A stretch of 64,000 nucleotides of DNA from Bryum argenteum (Eukaryota; Streptophyta; Bryopsida; Bryales; Bryaceae). Each line of letters starts with the position of its first letter. Within the stretch, counting starts at the first letter, position 1. The stretch is from NCBI GenBank assembly GCA_037043015.1, contig CM073321.1:29800101-29864100 (forward strand). The letters are read 5' to 3'. The notes beneath the pieces are model-generated. The model searched no databases. It was not told where the DNA came from and was given only the letters and a program-made list of their open reading frames with translations. Both the position numbers and the translations under genes were made by a program. Positions 23,452 to 35,483 of the stretch are shown piece by piece.

Positions 23452-25886
23452 CTAGTCACAAGAAACCTTCCTCGCTGCAGCACGACCTGATTTGATGAAA
23501 AAAACTAACGAATCTCCTGCTGGACCAAGACCTTTACGACCGACCAATTTCACCCCAAATTTATTCCAAAGGTGCTGTAGCCTTTCATTATCATCCTCCA
23601 ATCTACTCAAATCGAAAGCCTGATCGCGTGTTATGGTCGTGTACAAGAACAATTGCTCGGGGACAATGATTCCAGTTGTCTGTTTCTCTTGCGTCTCTTG
23701 TACTTTAGCACACTTGACAGGAGGGGAGACCATATGCACTCTTAAGATCGCCAACGAGGAAAGGTCCGACACCTGCTCATTAATGATGACAGCGAAGTTT
23801 CCGAACTTAAGATCAGGATCTTTGAAAAGGTCTGCCAAAACAGATGAATACGATTGCAAGTCTCTTGGTTCAATTCTTCCTGCTTTTGATGAATCCAATC
23901 TGGCAACCGCAACTCTTGCCATATTCGACGCTTCACGGTAACCACTCAGAAGTGCACCATGCATGGTAGCTGGATACTTGCGAATGGTGGCTTCGCCAGC
24001 AAAGAAGAGCCTGTCATCCACTGAATCTGCCATCGTGTCGTAGTCATCGCCTGACGCACCGACGGCCACGTTTGAGTAAGAGCCAAAACAGAGGCTATCA
24101 CTCCCCCATCTTGTGCATACAGTCTGCACTGGATTTGGTACACTCATCCCCTTCGGTTCGAAAATACCTGCAACAATTACATCAACATGGTCATCGGTTC
24201 TACCATACGCAACCTTATGAAGATGAGCAACACTAAATATGGTGATAATAAACCAATTGAGGACGCCATAAATGTCGCGTCTATGTCCTCCTACCTTTCG
24301 TCAAAAAAAATTTGAAAACACAAGGTACCTCTGAGAATGGTCATGACACGAGTCACAGAATCGAGGGGAGCAGTGGATTCGAAAGCAATAGCAGCCTCTC
24401 CGGCCACTAAAGCCACTAGCAATGGGCCCCCGGCCACTGCTGCATAACTGTAAAACATGAAGTAAGCGCCCCGATTGTTGGGATCTTCCTCCAAGTGCCC
24501 AAATGTATCTAAATTTGTGTCCCAGAATACTCTTGGAAAGAGCATCACGACCTTGTTTAGTAGGCCAAAGCCTAGCCTCTGGATGGCATCTACCTTATAT
24601 TTAGGCAAAGGTGGCTCGAAAGTGACCATATTCCGCTTCAACACTCCCAAAGGCACAGTGCAGAGCACCATCTCGCCCTCAAATGTCTCCGCTGCAGTAT
24701 ACACTCGCACACCACTGTCTCCATATAGTATCCTCTTCACAGTTTTTCCATACAAGATTGGCACATTTTCACACAAAGCGTCTATAAACTGCACATTTCC
24801 CCCCTTCAAGAAGCAATGGTCCCCTCCCATTTCGAAGATATCATCTTGATCCCAATCCGAAAGAGAGAGGCTGGTGAGCAACTGAGCATTGGCATACTCG
24901 AGATTCGCAAAATGCCAATCAAAAAGCTGTCTTTCTGAAGGATTAGTGCCCATTCCAGAAGTGTGCCGCACGAACTCCAAGATATTCCCCAATGATATCT
25001 GATTCGATTTCGCTTGATTCTGCTCTCGCCATTTGCTACATGTGTCCAACAACTGATTGAATTCTGCTTCCACCTTCCTATCTATCTCATCAACAGCAGG
25101 CTTGCCATTGGGTTGATAAATTGGGCACATATCCCTAATTTTATACATATCCCAGTTCATTTGACGAGCCAAAACACCAATAGGATTCCCGTGCATTCCA
25201 GTCACAACACTACCCCCTAGCTCAGCTGTAGCTTGTATATTCTCCACCACCATCTTCTTAGTATACACTCTACCTCCAGGCCGCTGCCTACCTTCCAGCA
25301 CAATCACTTCATGTCCAGAGGCCATAAGATGTCTAGCAGCACCAAGACCTGCAAGTCCAGCTCCAACTATAACCACCTTGGCTTTCTTCCTCTCTGCGGG
25401 TATCCTAGCTTTGATAGCCGCAGCAACTCCGAAGTTTATGTAGCCATGATTCAAGAGAAAGTTGTAAGCCGATGAGACCAGATTACTGTGCGTTTGTCGA
25501 ATGTTCTTCATCACAGTTTCCGGCTCAAGCCAGACGTTTACGTCGTCTCTCCACTTCGACAATATGTGATTGCGTACAATAATATAGTTCTCCTGCTCTT
25601 TCCCACCTAATGTACTCACTACACTTGCTGTAATCTCCTCGTCGGTGAGTGAGTCTCGCGGGAAACCTAAAGCAGCAGCAACGATTGCCTCCACTTCCAT
25701 TCCTTTCTCCACACTGTCGAATTTCCTCTTGGGTGCTCTTCGAGAAGTCACTCCCTCGATTCGTTCTTCTATCACTTTGTCCATAGCAGTTTCATCATAA
25801 GTGGACACTTTCGAGTGCCGCCTAGAAGGCCTCTTGTTTCTCCTCCCTGCTTCTGGCTCCGCCTCTGACATTTTCTTTGCTTTCAC
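23452..25886 (-). CDS. FLD: FLOWERING LOCUS D-type histone demethylase (SWIRM + amine oxidase)
   Basis: Two exons on the minus strand: 25,886-24,329 and 24,167-23,452, with a 161-bp GT-AG intron (donor CAGAG|GTACCT, acceptor TTGCAG|GTATTT). The joined frame is 757 residues. A basic N-terminus carries nuclear-localisation-like clusters. A SWIRM domain follows at about residues 65-165 ('[14 protein letters not shown]', '[14 protein letters not shown]'). The FAD-binding amine-oxidase domain starts with '[21 protein letters not shown]' and '[15 protein letters not shown]', and the conserved Lys is present in '[14 protein letters not shown]'. The end carries '[20 protein letters not shown]' and '[20 protein letters not shown]'. 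The C-terminal '[17 protein letters not shown]' block is characteristic of FLD rather than LDL1/LDL2. Family role: FAD-dependent nuclear LSD1-type histone (H3K4) demethylase in chromatin silencing. FLD is usually somewhat longer (over 800 aa). The reading frame looks intact. Confidence 0.93.
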
Positions 25887-26360
25887 CTTTGTCTATTCCC
25901 AGAAAATTTCAATCAGAATTTAGTATATACGGCACATGAAACTTCCAAGAACCAGAGAAGACAGGGGAACAGATTACCCTGAAGTCTAGACAAGCTGGCC
26001 TGCTGCTATACAAGGTCAGCAGGCTCATGACAGATGACCTAGACTCCTCAGCCAAGCGCAAATGCTTTTCACTCCACTGACTATACTTGTAACAGCGAAA
26101 ACCTGATCAAAAGCAATTGCCTTGTAAGTGGCATACATCTGAATAAAAATACTCAAAGATGGATTTAGGGGAGAAAAAGCAGACCTCTGACACCGTAACC
26201 TCCATATTTCGACTGTGGGGTTCTGTAGAAGACTCTGTCATATTAGAGTTCGTACAGCACACTGCACTGGCAAGGACGCTAGGAGTGATCAGGAACTTGA
26301 TCAGGATTTTGGAAAGAGTTCTATATACACTTTGAAGATCCTATCTGCAAGTTCTCAAAT
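25887..26360 (-). promoter_or_regulatory. FLD 5' region between start codon and transposon
   Basis: About 475 bp separate the FLD start codon from the pogo-like element. It should hold the core promoter and 5' UTR. A possible 5'-UTR intron acceptor (minus strand GGGAATAG|AC) lies about 20 bp upstream of the ATG. No TATA box could be assigned with confidence. Placement is inferred from position only. Confidence 0.35.
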
Positions 26361-27390
26361 ACTGTAGGTTAGGGGCCGGTTTGACACTAAATAATTCAAA
26401 AATTCTAAGCTGAATTTTATTTGAAATTATTACTTAGTAATGCCAGAATCAATTTAAAATACAGTAATCATTTGATGAAATAAATTAAAATCACCAAATT
26501 ATATATCAATGATGTTAAAACATTTTAAAATCAAGAAGGTCACATGAAAAGGAAGTTAAGAAATACTTCTTACACTAAAATGCATGCAACTGCCAAGCAT
26601 GAAGAGTCAATCTACAAATAGATGACATGTTGCCACCACAATGGATCAAAATTAGAAGAGACAACTGGAATGCAACGTTTCACCACGAAATCAGGTAGTG
26701 CTTGGCTGTGAGCACATGGGCCAACTCAAAAGGCAACTTTCGATTTCACTTGGATCATCTCTTGGCCTTCTCTCGCACCTAGACAGCTCCGTCTCCTCTG
26801 CTCCTTTGTGTTCAACCGCTCCTCTGAAACTCCATCTCTGAATAGCAGCGGTGCACCAAGTGATTTGAGGTGAGTGGTTTTTGCTGTCACTTGTTACCGT
26901 ATGCATCTCATTCCCTAGCACAGGAGACGAGCAAGCAAGTTAATTACCCTTGACTGCGAGGATGAGAAAGCAAACTAATCACCCTTGCACTGTTCTTCAA
27001 GACGAAGATGGATACAGGATGGACACAAGAGACGAGGTTGCTCAAGACTGTGCAAGTACCGTACACAGGTAGCTCACTGTGGCCACACTCATACGTTGAT
27101 TAAGCTCCTTTTGCATTTCGAAGTTATTTCCTATATTGATGTTGATCTGCTCTACCCAAAATGCCGTGTGTTTTTCTGTACATGCGAGCAGGATCTGGGA
27201 ACTGAGTGTGAGACGTTGTGTATTGCTAGCAGGATAAGAAGGATTTGAATGGTTGATCGACTGCTGGAGCATAAGGTTGGAGCAAGATTGGACGATGAAA
27301 CAAAAAAAATAAGAAAGTAATGTTCGTACCTACAGCTGCTCTTCCTTTGTCTTCAGTCCTCTTCGAATCACCTCAAGTCTGACGGACATT

Positions 27391-27600
27391 ATGAGCTTCT
27401 CCACCTCCAGAGCTCTTGGTCAATTAACCAACCTCCTTAGAAGACCTGAAATCCAAGTAAGTACATCCTTTAACATGTTGTATCATTAGTTTAGCATTCC
27501 ATATTGTAAGTTCTACATGTTTGATAGTATGCACTTGAATTTGGTATTGAATGTCGTTGTTTGGTTTGTATTTGTGCAGATAGAACGTACCTCATTCTAG
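27391..27600 (+). other. Possible captured two-exon fragment inside the pogo-like element
   Basis: Plus strand: ATG at 27,391 opens 22 codons (MSFSTSRALGQLTNLLRRPE...) and ends at a strong donor CAA|GTAAGT at 27,456/27,457. A TTTGTGCAG acceptor ends at 27,579 and the joined frame stops at 27,600. The peptide is Ser/Arg/Leu-rich without acidic residues near its start, like a mitochondrial presequence. It could be a captured first exon of a host gene, or chance. Confidence 0.25.
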
Positions 27601-27725
27601 CTGCAGCCTTTAGGGACGAAACTCGACCTCCAGATGTTTGTACTCGGCTGATTTCAGCTACTCTGTCTAAAGATTCCTACATAACTGTTGTGATATTTGC
27701 ATCTGGCTCCATGTTGTCTTCAACG

Positions 27726-29492
27726 TCATCTTTGTTTGTGACCATTTCGGCTTGAATTGCCTCTTCTTTGAAAAGTGGTGTTGATAGATTTGCACAAGGC
27801 AACTTCCTGAAAATCATTCTGGAATGCCTTGGAGATGCCACATTGTTCCCATCCGATTTGCACCATTCTTTGTTTATGAATGCTAAGCCAAGCCTCATAC
27901 AACCATAAACAAAAAGGAGGTTTTTGAACACTTAGCTTAGTGTCAACCTTGATGTTGTCTTCACTTGTTTCCAACTGTTGAAAAACCTGATCCATGCTCC
28001 ATTTGTCATATTCACTTCGAAATGCATGCTTGAATGGTCGTTGCAAGATAACTTTTGCTCGTTGTAGAACACTTGTACAATTTGCAGGCACGAAAATCGT
28101 TTTTATCAAAGGATGGGATATCTTCAACCATGTCAAAAACTGTGTAGAGGTATGTACTGACCAGCAGTCGATCAACCAGATAAGAGGGGTATGAATGGGG
28201 AGTCCAAGTAACCCAATTTGTTTAAGTCTATATGGTTGAAGTATGTTCTCAACAAATGCTTGGCATGAGAGAAGGTTAGACCAATGCTTGCTTGTGTATG
28301 TGATGTGCCATCCGACATCTTCACATTTCTTCTGGCATGAATTCATAGGAGGTAAGGTTCTACTTGTTGTACCTGTAAATATCACTTGGAAAGGTAAATT
28401 TTGTCCAGATTAAGAAGATGAAGCTGCCACTGTAATTTGTCGTTTGTCTTCAATTCCAAGCACAGCTACATGTTTTGATCCCTTCTCCTCCCAAGTTTTT
28501 GTTCTACTTGTTGGAACAAGATGGATACCACTCAGATCTGTGTTTACTACTAACTCACATGAGACATTATAGCACTTAACCAAGTAGGCTATTCGTTGGC
28601 TCATACTCAAACCTTGTAGCTCCCAATCTTTAGGTAATATACTTGCTGTTGTGGTTGCTTTTCTAAAGGACCAATTCAACTCGTTTTTAGCAAATGCCCT
28701 CACCCATTCAAGGGAAACTTTGAATGACGATGAACCTTCTTGAAGTAGATGTGGAGCTCTTTTTTGAATGAAGGGAATGATAAGGTTGCACATTGACCTT
28801 GCATAAAGAGGTTGTCCAGCCTTCCTATGAGCATGAGGCATCTCAATGATAGCTTCCTTCAATTCTTGATGATTAGAACGAATATGGCAATTTTGATCTC
28901 CTCCATGAAAATGACAAGACCCTTCATCTACATGCTTTTTGTATGCTTCTTTAAGCTCTCCTGTAGAGGTAAACCACTCAGACATACTGCTATTAGAAAG
29001 CTTTTCATAAGTACCATAACTCTCCCCTAGTTTCTTGTACATCATCTTGAAATACTTGCATGCATTGTTGATATTTCTATGTTTTCTAACTGCAGCATAA
29101 ATAGGCCCCCAAAGAGAAGGTTCAAACCAGTTTGTGTAGTGGCCCCTAACCTTCACCTTCTTGGAAGACGGCTCCTCTTCTTCCACTTTAGGAATTAGGA
29201 ATGTAACCTCCAAAGTGCTTCGTGGCCTCCCAACCGGACGTTTCACCACTTCCACATGCAATGCCTTCACCTCATCTATATTGGTTCTCAAAGTTTCAAA
29301 ATCACGCTCTACTTTGTGTTGCATCTCTTCCTTGGAAACTGGCACGAAAATGCTACTGAAAGTCCTTGATTTTGTCATTTTGACTTCAACTAACCTCAAA
29401 ATAAGCAAAACAATTTCAATACCAGTACCGAAACCATCAACAATCCAAAACCTGAAAGCAAAAACACATGAAAGAAGTGTTGCGTGTTGCAA
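27726..29492 (-). pseudogene. pogo-like DDE transposase with one in-frame stop
   Basis: Two open segments, 29,492-28,410 and 28,385-27,726, lie in the same frame and are separated by a single TAA at 28,410-28,412. The N-terminal half has 'KRPVGRPRS' and a helix-turn-helix-like region. The first catalytic Asp is in 'VVNTDLSGIHLVPTSRTKTW', followed by 'EDKRQITVA'. The second half has 'LIDCWSVHTSTQF' (second Asp). The usual third motif LQPADV-like reads 'SVLQRAKVILQRPF', so the third Asp is replaced by Lys. The stop plus the missing residue predict an inactive enzyme, though the rest is well preserved, suggesting fairly recent decay. The true start is probably the Met at 'MTKSRTF' (residue 39). 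Confidence 0.85.
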
Positions 29493-29819
29493 GAAGCTCT
29501 AAAATCAGATTAGGGTAATTAGTTAGGTTAATTTCAATTAAGTATTCACTTAGCCGTCACTTGTGCAATTATGTCAAGATATTATTTTATGAAGAGAAAT
29601 GAATCTTTTTGGGAAATGAGAAAATATTCATTTGTAGTAATATTGTATGTGAATTTCTCATACATATTTTTACTTTCAGCCGATTTTTTTTAAAAAAATT
29701 AAACAAAAGTCGAAAAAAAAAAAAAAAAAAAACTTTGTTTATTCGAATTCAAATTTTTCACTTTGATTGATTATTCGACAAACAAGTGTCGAACCGGCCC
29801 CTAACCTACGGTACTTCGA

Positions 29820-30140
29820 TGTTATCTGTTACCATCAACACAAGTGCACTGCACTGTTTAATGACACTTAATCATCAGACACTCTAAATGAGCCAATAAC
29901 ATGGGCCACCTCTACGATCTTTCTAAATAATTACTAAACAAGATGGAGTTCATTTAAGCACCACCAAAAGCATAGGAGGTATATACATTATTAGCGCGGT
30001 GCTACACATGAACATCAAAACATGAATGATGTGGCACAATTAGGAGGGTATCAAGGCAGGAGTAAATGTAGGAACAACGCAAGGAACAAAAATGGGACAC
30101 CAAAGTGGTGGCAATGTGTAAGCCAACACCTCACAAACAT
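29820..30140. other. Spacer without recognised features
   Basis: About 320 bp between the pogo-like element and the G/T-rich satellite. No gene or repeat was recognised. Confidence 0.4.
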
Positions 30141-31035
30141 TTTTAGTTTTAGTTTTGGTTTTGGTTTTGGTTTTGGTTTTTGGTTTTTGTTTGTGCATTT
30201 GATTTTGGTTTTGGTGTTTAGTTTTGCAGTTGGTTTTGGTTTAGGATTTACTTTGGGTTGGTTTGGGTTTGGTTTGTGTTTGGTTTATGAGAGTTTGGGT
30301 CGTTTTGGTTGGGTTGGTTTTGGATTGGGTTGGGTTGGGTTGCTTTTGTGTTGGATTGAGTTGGGTTTGGGTTTGATTTTAGTTCGGTATGGATTTGATT
30401 TCGTTTAGGTTCTGTTTGTATTTGTTTCATAAAGGTTTGGTTGGTTATGGCTTGGTTCGTTAGGTTTGGTTTGGTTGTTTTATCTAGATTTTGGTTTTGT
30501 ATGCCTTTGGTTTAAATTGGCTTTGGTGTGAGTTTGAGCTTTGTTTAGTTAAGGTTTGGTTTGGTTTGGTTTGGTTCGGTTCGGTTCGGGTTGGGTTGGT
30601 ATTGGTTTAGATCGGGTTTTATTAGAGTTGAGTTTGGGTTTGATTGATTTTGAGTTTGGTTGAGTTTGGATTTTGGTTGTGTTTCGGTTTCAATTGGATT
30701 TATGTTAGAGTAAGGTTTAATTTGGGTTCGGGTTGGGTTGGATTTGGGTTTGGGTTGGGTTGGATTTGGGTTTGAGTTGGGTTGGATTTGGGTTTAGGTT
30801 GAGTTGGGTTTGGGTTTGGTTTAGGTTGGGATTGGCTTTAGGTTCGGTTCGGTTCGGTTCGGGTAGGATTGAGTTTAGTTGGGTTTGGATGCAGTTCTGG
30901 TTGGATTCAGTTTAGGTTCGGTTTGGTTCGGTTGAAGTTGCGGTTAGGGTTAGATTCGGTTTGGATTCGGTTTGGATTCGGTTTGGTTGGGATTGGGTTT
31001 GGGTTTTGGTTTGGTTTTGTTTAGGTGGGGTTGGG
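30141..31035 (+). repeat. G/T-rich degenerate satellite (TTTGG / TTGGG / TTCGG units)
   Basis: About 900 bp almost free of C and with few A, built from short units such as GGTTTTGG, TTTGGG, TTGGG and GGTTCGG. Strand composition is extremely skewed. G-runs of two to four bases every four to six bases give strong G-quadruplex potential. ORFs across it are low-complexity artefacts. It is not the plant telomere repeat TTTAGGG. Confidence 0.85.
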
Positions 31036-32616
31036 TTGTTTTATAAAGATGTTGATTTATAACTTAGGTGGCTACTACAGCGCATGAATGTCTAGCATGA
31101 ATGCCTTGCATGAATGCTTGGATTAAAATTGGCTTGTGTAAAACCCTCTCTTTATTAGCTTTTCTATTCCTAGACCTCCTATTTGTGAAAATCCTTCTTC
31201 TCTTGGCTTCTTAAATCTAGTGAGAAGAATTCCTAAGCCAACATGGATGATTTCATTGACTAAATCCAAAAGCATGAAGGCACTGCGCATTGAATGCATT
31301 CTTCTTCTAAGTCTTCTAGAAAGCCTTGCATGGCCTTCAAACTTAGAGATGAGTTTTATTGAAGGTACCTAGTCGTGCTGAAGGTCCTTAGTGGCTCAAA
31401 TGATTTTACATTTAATGTGAAGGTTCTTTGTAATTAGGCACTAGAAGGATTACTCTAAATAGTGATTGTGAATCGGAATTGAGGCGCACTTCATTCCGCG
31501 CCATAGCCCAAAGGCAACTTGATGCGGCGGAGCGTGGGCAATCTAACTCAAGTGGTGACTAGGGTGTACTAAAAAGGCCACGCTCAATAGCGCCAAAAAC
31601 AAGCCTATCATACCTACACTCCCGAATAGGCTACTTGCATTGCCACAGTAGTCGGTGTCCGACATCTCCAAGCTAGGTTTTGTGCTAGAGAACCATTTCA
31701 ACAAACTTCTCTAAACGTGTCATTTTTATCCATCCAGTACTTTTGAGAAAGAAGAGTGTCGACGTGATTGTTGTTAAGACTACGCTGATGATTAAATTTC
31801 ACAACGTTGTTAAATCAAGAGGATCCTGTAGTTTTTTATCGTGTTGTTGGATTACTGGTGAATATTAAGAAGAGCGTTTAAGGACGCATGTCTCATAAAA
31901 GTATAAATTGAAGGCAATGTGAAGATTTTGAAACGGTTGTTTCAAAATTAAGAGATGTTAGTCGATTAAACTATTGTTGCTCCTTATGTACTACTGTAAA
32001 CTGTTGATACAATCTACACTTGCAGAAAACCTTTTTTGCACGGATAAGCCCTTATTATACCCGTTGCATGGGTATAATTTGGGCATTTAGCGAATAACCT
32101 CAATTTCTCGTACAATGGTAGGTGAAAGTGGTTTTAACCGGCTCTTCCGACTAAACCTTAAATCATGATAATTTAGTATTATAGCTAATTAGTAGCCGTT
32201 ACATTAGGTGATTTTGTTTGATTAATGTTCTAACTTGTCGCCATTTACTAGTTATTTCTCTAAGTTCTAGCTTGAGAGTGATTAGAAGAGAATTAGGCCT
32301 CTCAATGGATGATAATTACAGTAGTAGAAATTGGCCAAAAAAAAATTTTTGAGAAGTGTTTTATATGAGCGGATGTCACTTTGATGTCCATAATGACAAC
32401 ATTTGTAACACGAGTTGTGTCTTAAATGACAGGATGTCATTTTGAAGTTCAAAATGATGGCTTTTGGGACAAGTGGTGAAAGGTCTTAACTACTGAGACC
32501 ACCTCTCACATGTGGGCTATTACACTTGGATAATGGGTAATTTTAGAATTCATATTTCTTTTTATAGCTTTGGTTATATTTTACTAACTGTCGAATCTAT
32601 ATGTAGTGAGAATAAT
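31036..32616. other. Intergenic DNA, no gene recognised
   Basis: AT-rich unique-looking sequence with stops in all frames. 31,075-31,125 has a short 'catgaatg' repetition. 32,365-32,470 has two related 'gatgtcattttga'-type blocks. Nothing else was identified. Confidence 0.4.
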
Positions 32617-32640
32617 CACTACTAGAAAGGGGTGGGGGGT
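32617..32640 (+). other. CACTA-type terminus-like sequence
   Basis: CACTACTAGAAAGGGG at 32,617 resembles the CACTACTAGAAA-type ends of plant En/Spm transposons. The partner end in inverted orientation and the 3-bp duplication were not found, so only one possible terminus can be claimed. Confidence 0.3.
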
Positions 32641-35480
32641 ATTGTGATGTGCTCTTCATTGCAAAGCTAGTGTAACTAAAGTTGAAGTGTACAAAGTGGA
32701 CTTTTGCAATGTGTTTTGTGTGACTAGCACATCGCAGACAGTATGCCATGTGCCTAGGTAAACTAAGTGAAGTTATGTAGATAAATTTTCAAAGTATATG
32801 TTAAGTGTCAAAATACCATGAGTCCTTGCAAAAACACTTATATCACAAAGATTGAACTTCAAAACATTTTTTTTAGAAATTAGATCACACTATAGATTAA
32901 TTAAAAGTATAATTATTTAATCAAAAATGAACAATAGTGTGAAATGTACGTTTGTAGAAAATGAACATTTACGTGATCTATGGATTCATGTCATTTATTA
33001 TAGTGAGCCCCTTAGACTATTATTCTAATGATAATTATGAAAAGACATGGGCAAAACTATTGTAATGATTCCCTTGCCAAGTAGCAAGCTACTTTTGTTC
33101 ATGATTGTATTTCTTCTCACCTCACTAAAAAATTGATAAGTCTAAAAAGGAAAAAATAAAAATGTATCTTATTTTAAATTCAAATAGTGAGATCATGCCT
33201 TGGTTCCCTTTTTTAATGTACATAAACAAGACCTTGAATAAATAGAATCTAGAAGTTAGGTGAATTTGTGGAGGTTTTACATTCAAATTTATTTTAGGAA
33301 GATTATGAGAATATATGAATATACCATACTTTGACCTCATTTTTTCATGCCAGAATTTACCAATATTGCTATTTAATTGGCTCTTGAAGTACTTCTAAAT
33401 TTAAGTCTTCTTAATCTTTTACTATCAAGCCTATATTACATTTTAAAAAAAAAACTTAAAGTGATTCTAGATCTAAGTTTCATAAAAGTTTTACTTTCAA
33501 CCCAATATTACTTTCAAGTAAACTATATCAATATGATAATATTTTAGGTATATATTAGGTCTAAAATGTATGTTCTAATTCACAATATACACCTTGTTGT
33601 ATAGGGAGCACCTAGTGGAGATTGTAGGCAATAACATTACTTTCAAGTTTTATTCCCTTCTTCAAGGCGCGCCCTTGTGCACCTAAATTTAAGCATCATT
33701 TCAATTTTATGTCTACTCATTTCTACTCTACAAATCTACAATTTCTAGCGTACTTCTTCTTCAATAATACCGTTTCCCCTAGAGTGGCATGGCAATCAAC
33801 CCCCCTTGGGCTCTTTTGCTTAAAGGCTACTTCTACCTTTCTCTCATTCTTTGAATACTACACATGTCGACTTGCACTTATTTCCCCAAACAAACCAACT
33901 ACTATGGTACTAATGTTATCTTCCATTGATAATACATCAATTGTTTCAAAACTATAAATAATAAAAATACCCCTTCTGTAAAGCTTATGATTTTGAATAG
34001 AAAAGGCCAGTTGTCGCAAAATTTGATTTTGTTCATGACGATGTACTGTAGCAGGGTTGGAAGATGGTCGTGAAAGAGGAGGTTAAGTCAAATGCGGCAC
34101 GATCTTTAGGTTAATGGCCTTGTTAGCATGCACATTGAAAGCGTGGTATTGAATTGTCATTATAGAATTGGATGGCGAACATGGAATTGGAGAGTTTGGA
34201 AGTCCGTTATCTTATTAGTATTGTCATCATGTGAGAAAGAAGTGAAGGCGGAGGCCTCATACAACACCATTTCAAAGAATCGTTTCGAGACTAATTTCCA
34301 ACCTTGTTTTAGCAAATGTGAAGCACACTCCATACCGAAGTAGTACAAATAGAGTAAACAATTTCAGAATGTCAAATTCATAGATTATAGGCTTTGGTTG
34401 GAACTTTGTTAGATGTAGGGGAGTTCTTGTGCTCAGAGCTTGGTGATCTTCAAACTGAAGCAATGGAACACACTTGATACTTCAAATCAAATATTGATAG
34501 TTGTACCAATTCATGGTATTGGCGAGAGTGTTAAGAGGAGGTTTTGTAGTGAGTGGCGATCTAGTCCTCGTTGACTTTTTGTTTCTTGTTTGCGCTTTCG
34601 TAGTTTTAGGGTTTTTGTGGTATATTCTTCATTGTTGCAGGTGATTGTAGAGGATTGGTGACAATATAAGAGAAAATGAGCACGATTGCTTTTGAATCGT
34701 TAGTAGTTTTGAAACAACCAAGAATGCGCTGAAAGAGACCCAACACCAGACTGAGGTACGTCTGCGGTCTAGATTTAGAGTTTACATGGACCAGATTTAC
34801 TCACATAATTTAGGTATTTATGTATTTAGGCTTTAGGTTTAAGGCACACGTTAGAGTGGCTTGATGTATACTAATTATCTAATCGATGCTTGCTTGTTGC
34901 ACATTCACGCCAGGTTATACCTTAGCTTTTGATATCTAAAATTGAGTAGCAAGAACCAGCTCTTAAAAACTACTTATCACTCTTTGCTTTACGTGCAGCG
35001 GACTGTTATTTCTACTAATATCATGTCTTCTTGCTGATAGCTACCTGCTATGACGAGTGTAGCTTGATGCAACAAGCGTAAAGAACATGAATGGTTGAAG
35101 GAGGAGCTTGCATCTATCAACAATTGTGTAACATTCCGTGAGAGGACAAAGACAAGGAGAGAATGACATCCCAACAGTGGACTAGATCATCTAATATGAT
35201 CCTCCTAATGATTTGAGAGAGTATATTCACAAAGTAGGTTGAATTTTAAGAGGACAAGATTGGCAAGAACAATTTTTTTTCATCTCTCAAGAGCTTGGAT
35301 TTCTTTGGTATTTTTGAAGGTGCTATAGTTCCGCTTAATGAGCATGAGTTTCAATAAGATTGCTAATGTGCAATCCCAGCTTCAAAAGCTCGTTGACAAG
35401 AACTACAATCTTCATCAATTGGCTTGTGATGCTTCTCGGTTACTTCTTAGCTTACCACTTTCAATGTTTACCGCTCTCGA
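32641..35480. other. Intergenic AT-rich DNA, no gene recognised
   Basis: No protein family, RNA gene or repeat boundary could be supported. The short ORFs here (for example near 33,709-33,957 and 34,128-34,343) have AT-driven composition and no motifs. Confidence 0.4.
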
Positions 35481-35483
35481 TCC

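Larger units (their letters stand above)
26362..29811. mobile_element. pogo/Tc1-type DNA transposon, 3.45 kb
   Basis: Terminal inverted repeats of about 27 bp: left CTGTAGGTTAGGGGCCGGTT + TGACACT and, in inverted orientation at the right, CCGTAGGTTAGGGGCCGGTT + CGACACT (2 mismatches). Both ends are flanked by TA (26,360-26,361 and 29,812-29,813), the Tc1/mariner/pogo target duplication. A DDE transposase is encoded on the minus strand. Its left end lies about 475 bp 5' of the FLD start codon. Confidence 0.9.

Noticed and set aside
24475-24849. Plus-strand ORF of 124 codons
   Set aside because: Antisense to the FLD amine-oxidase exon.
30022-30408. 128-codon ORF rich in Phe/Gly/Trp/Leu (membrane-like)
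   Set aside because: Produced by the G/T satellite; low complexity, no start context, no homologue expected.
30141-31035. Interstitial telomere repeat
   Set aside because: TTTAGGG units are not present; the array is made of TTTGG, TTGGG and TTCGG variants.
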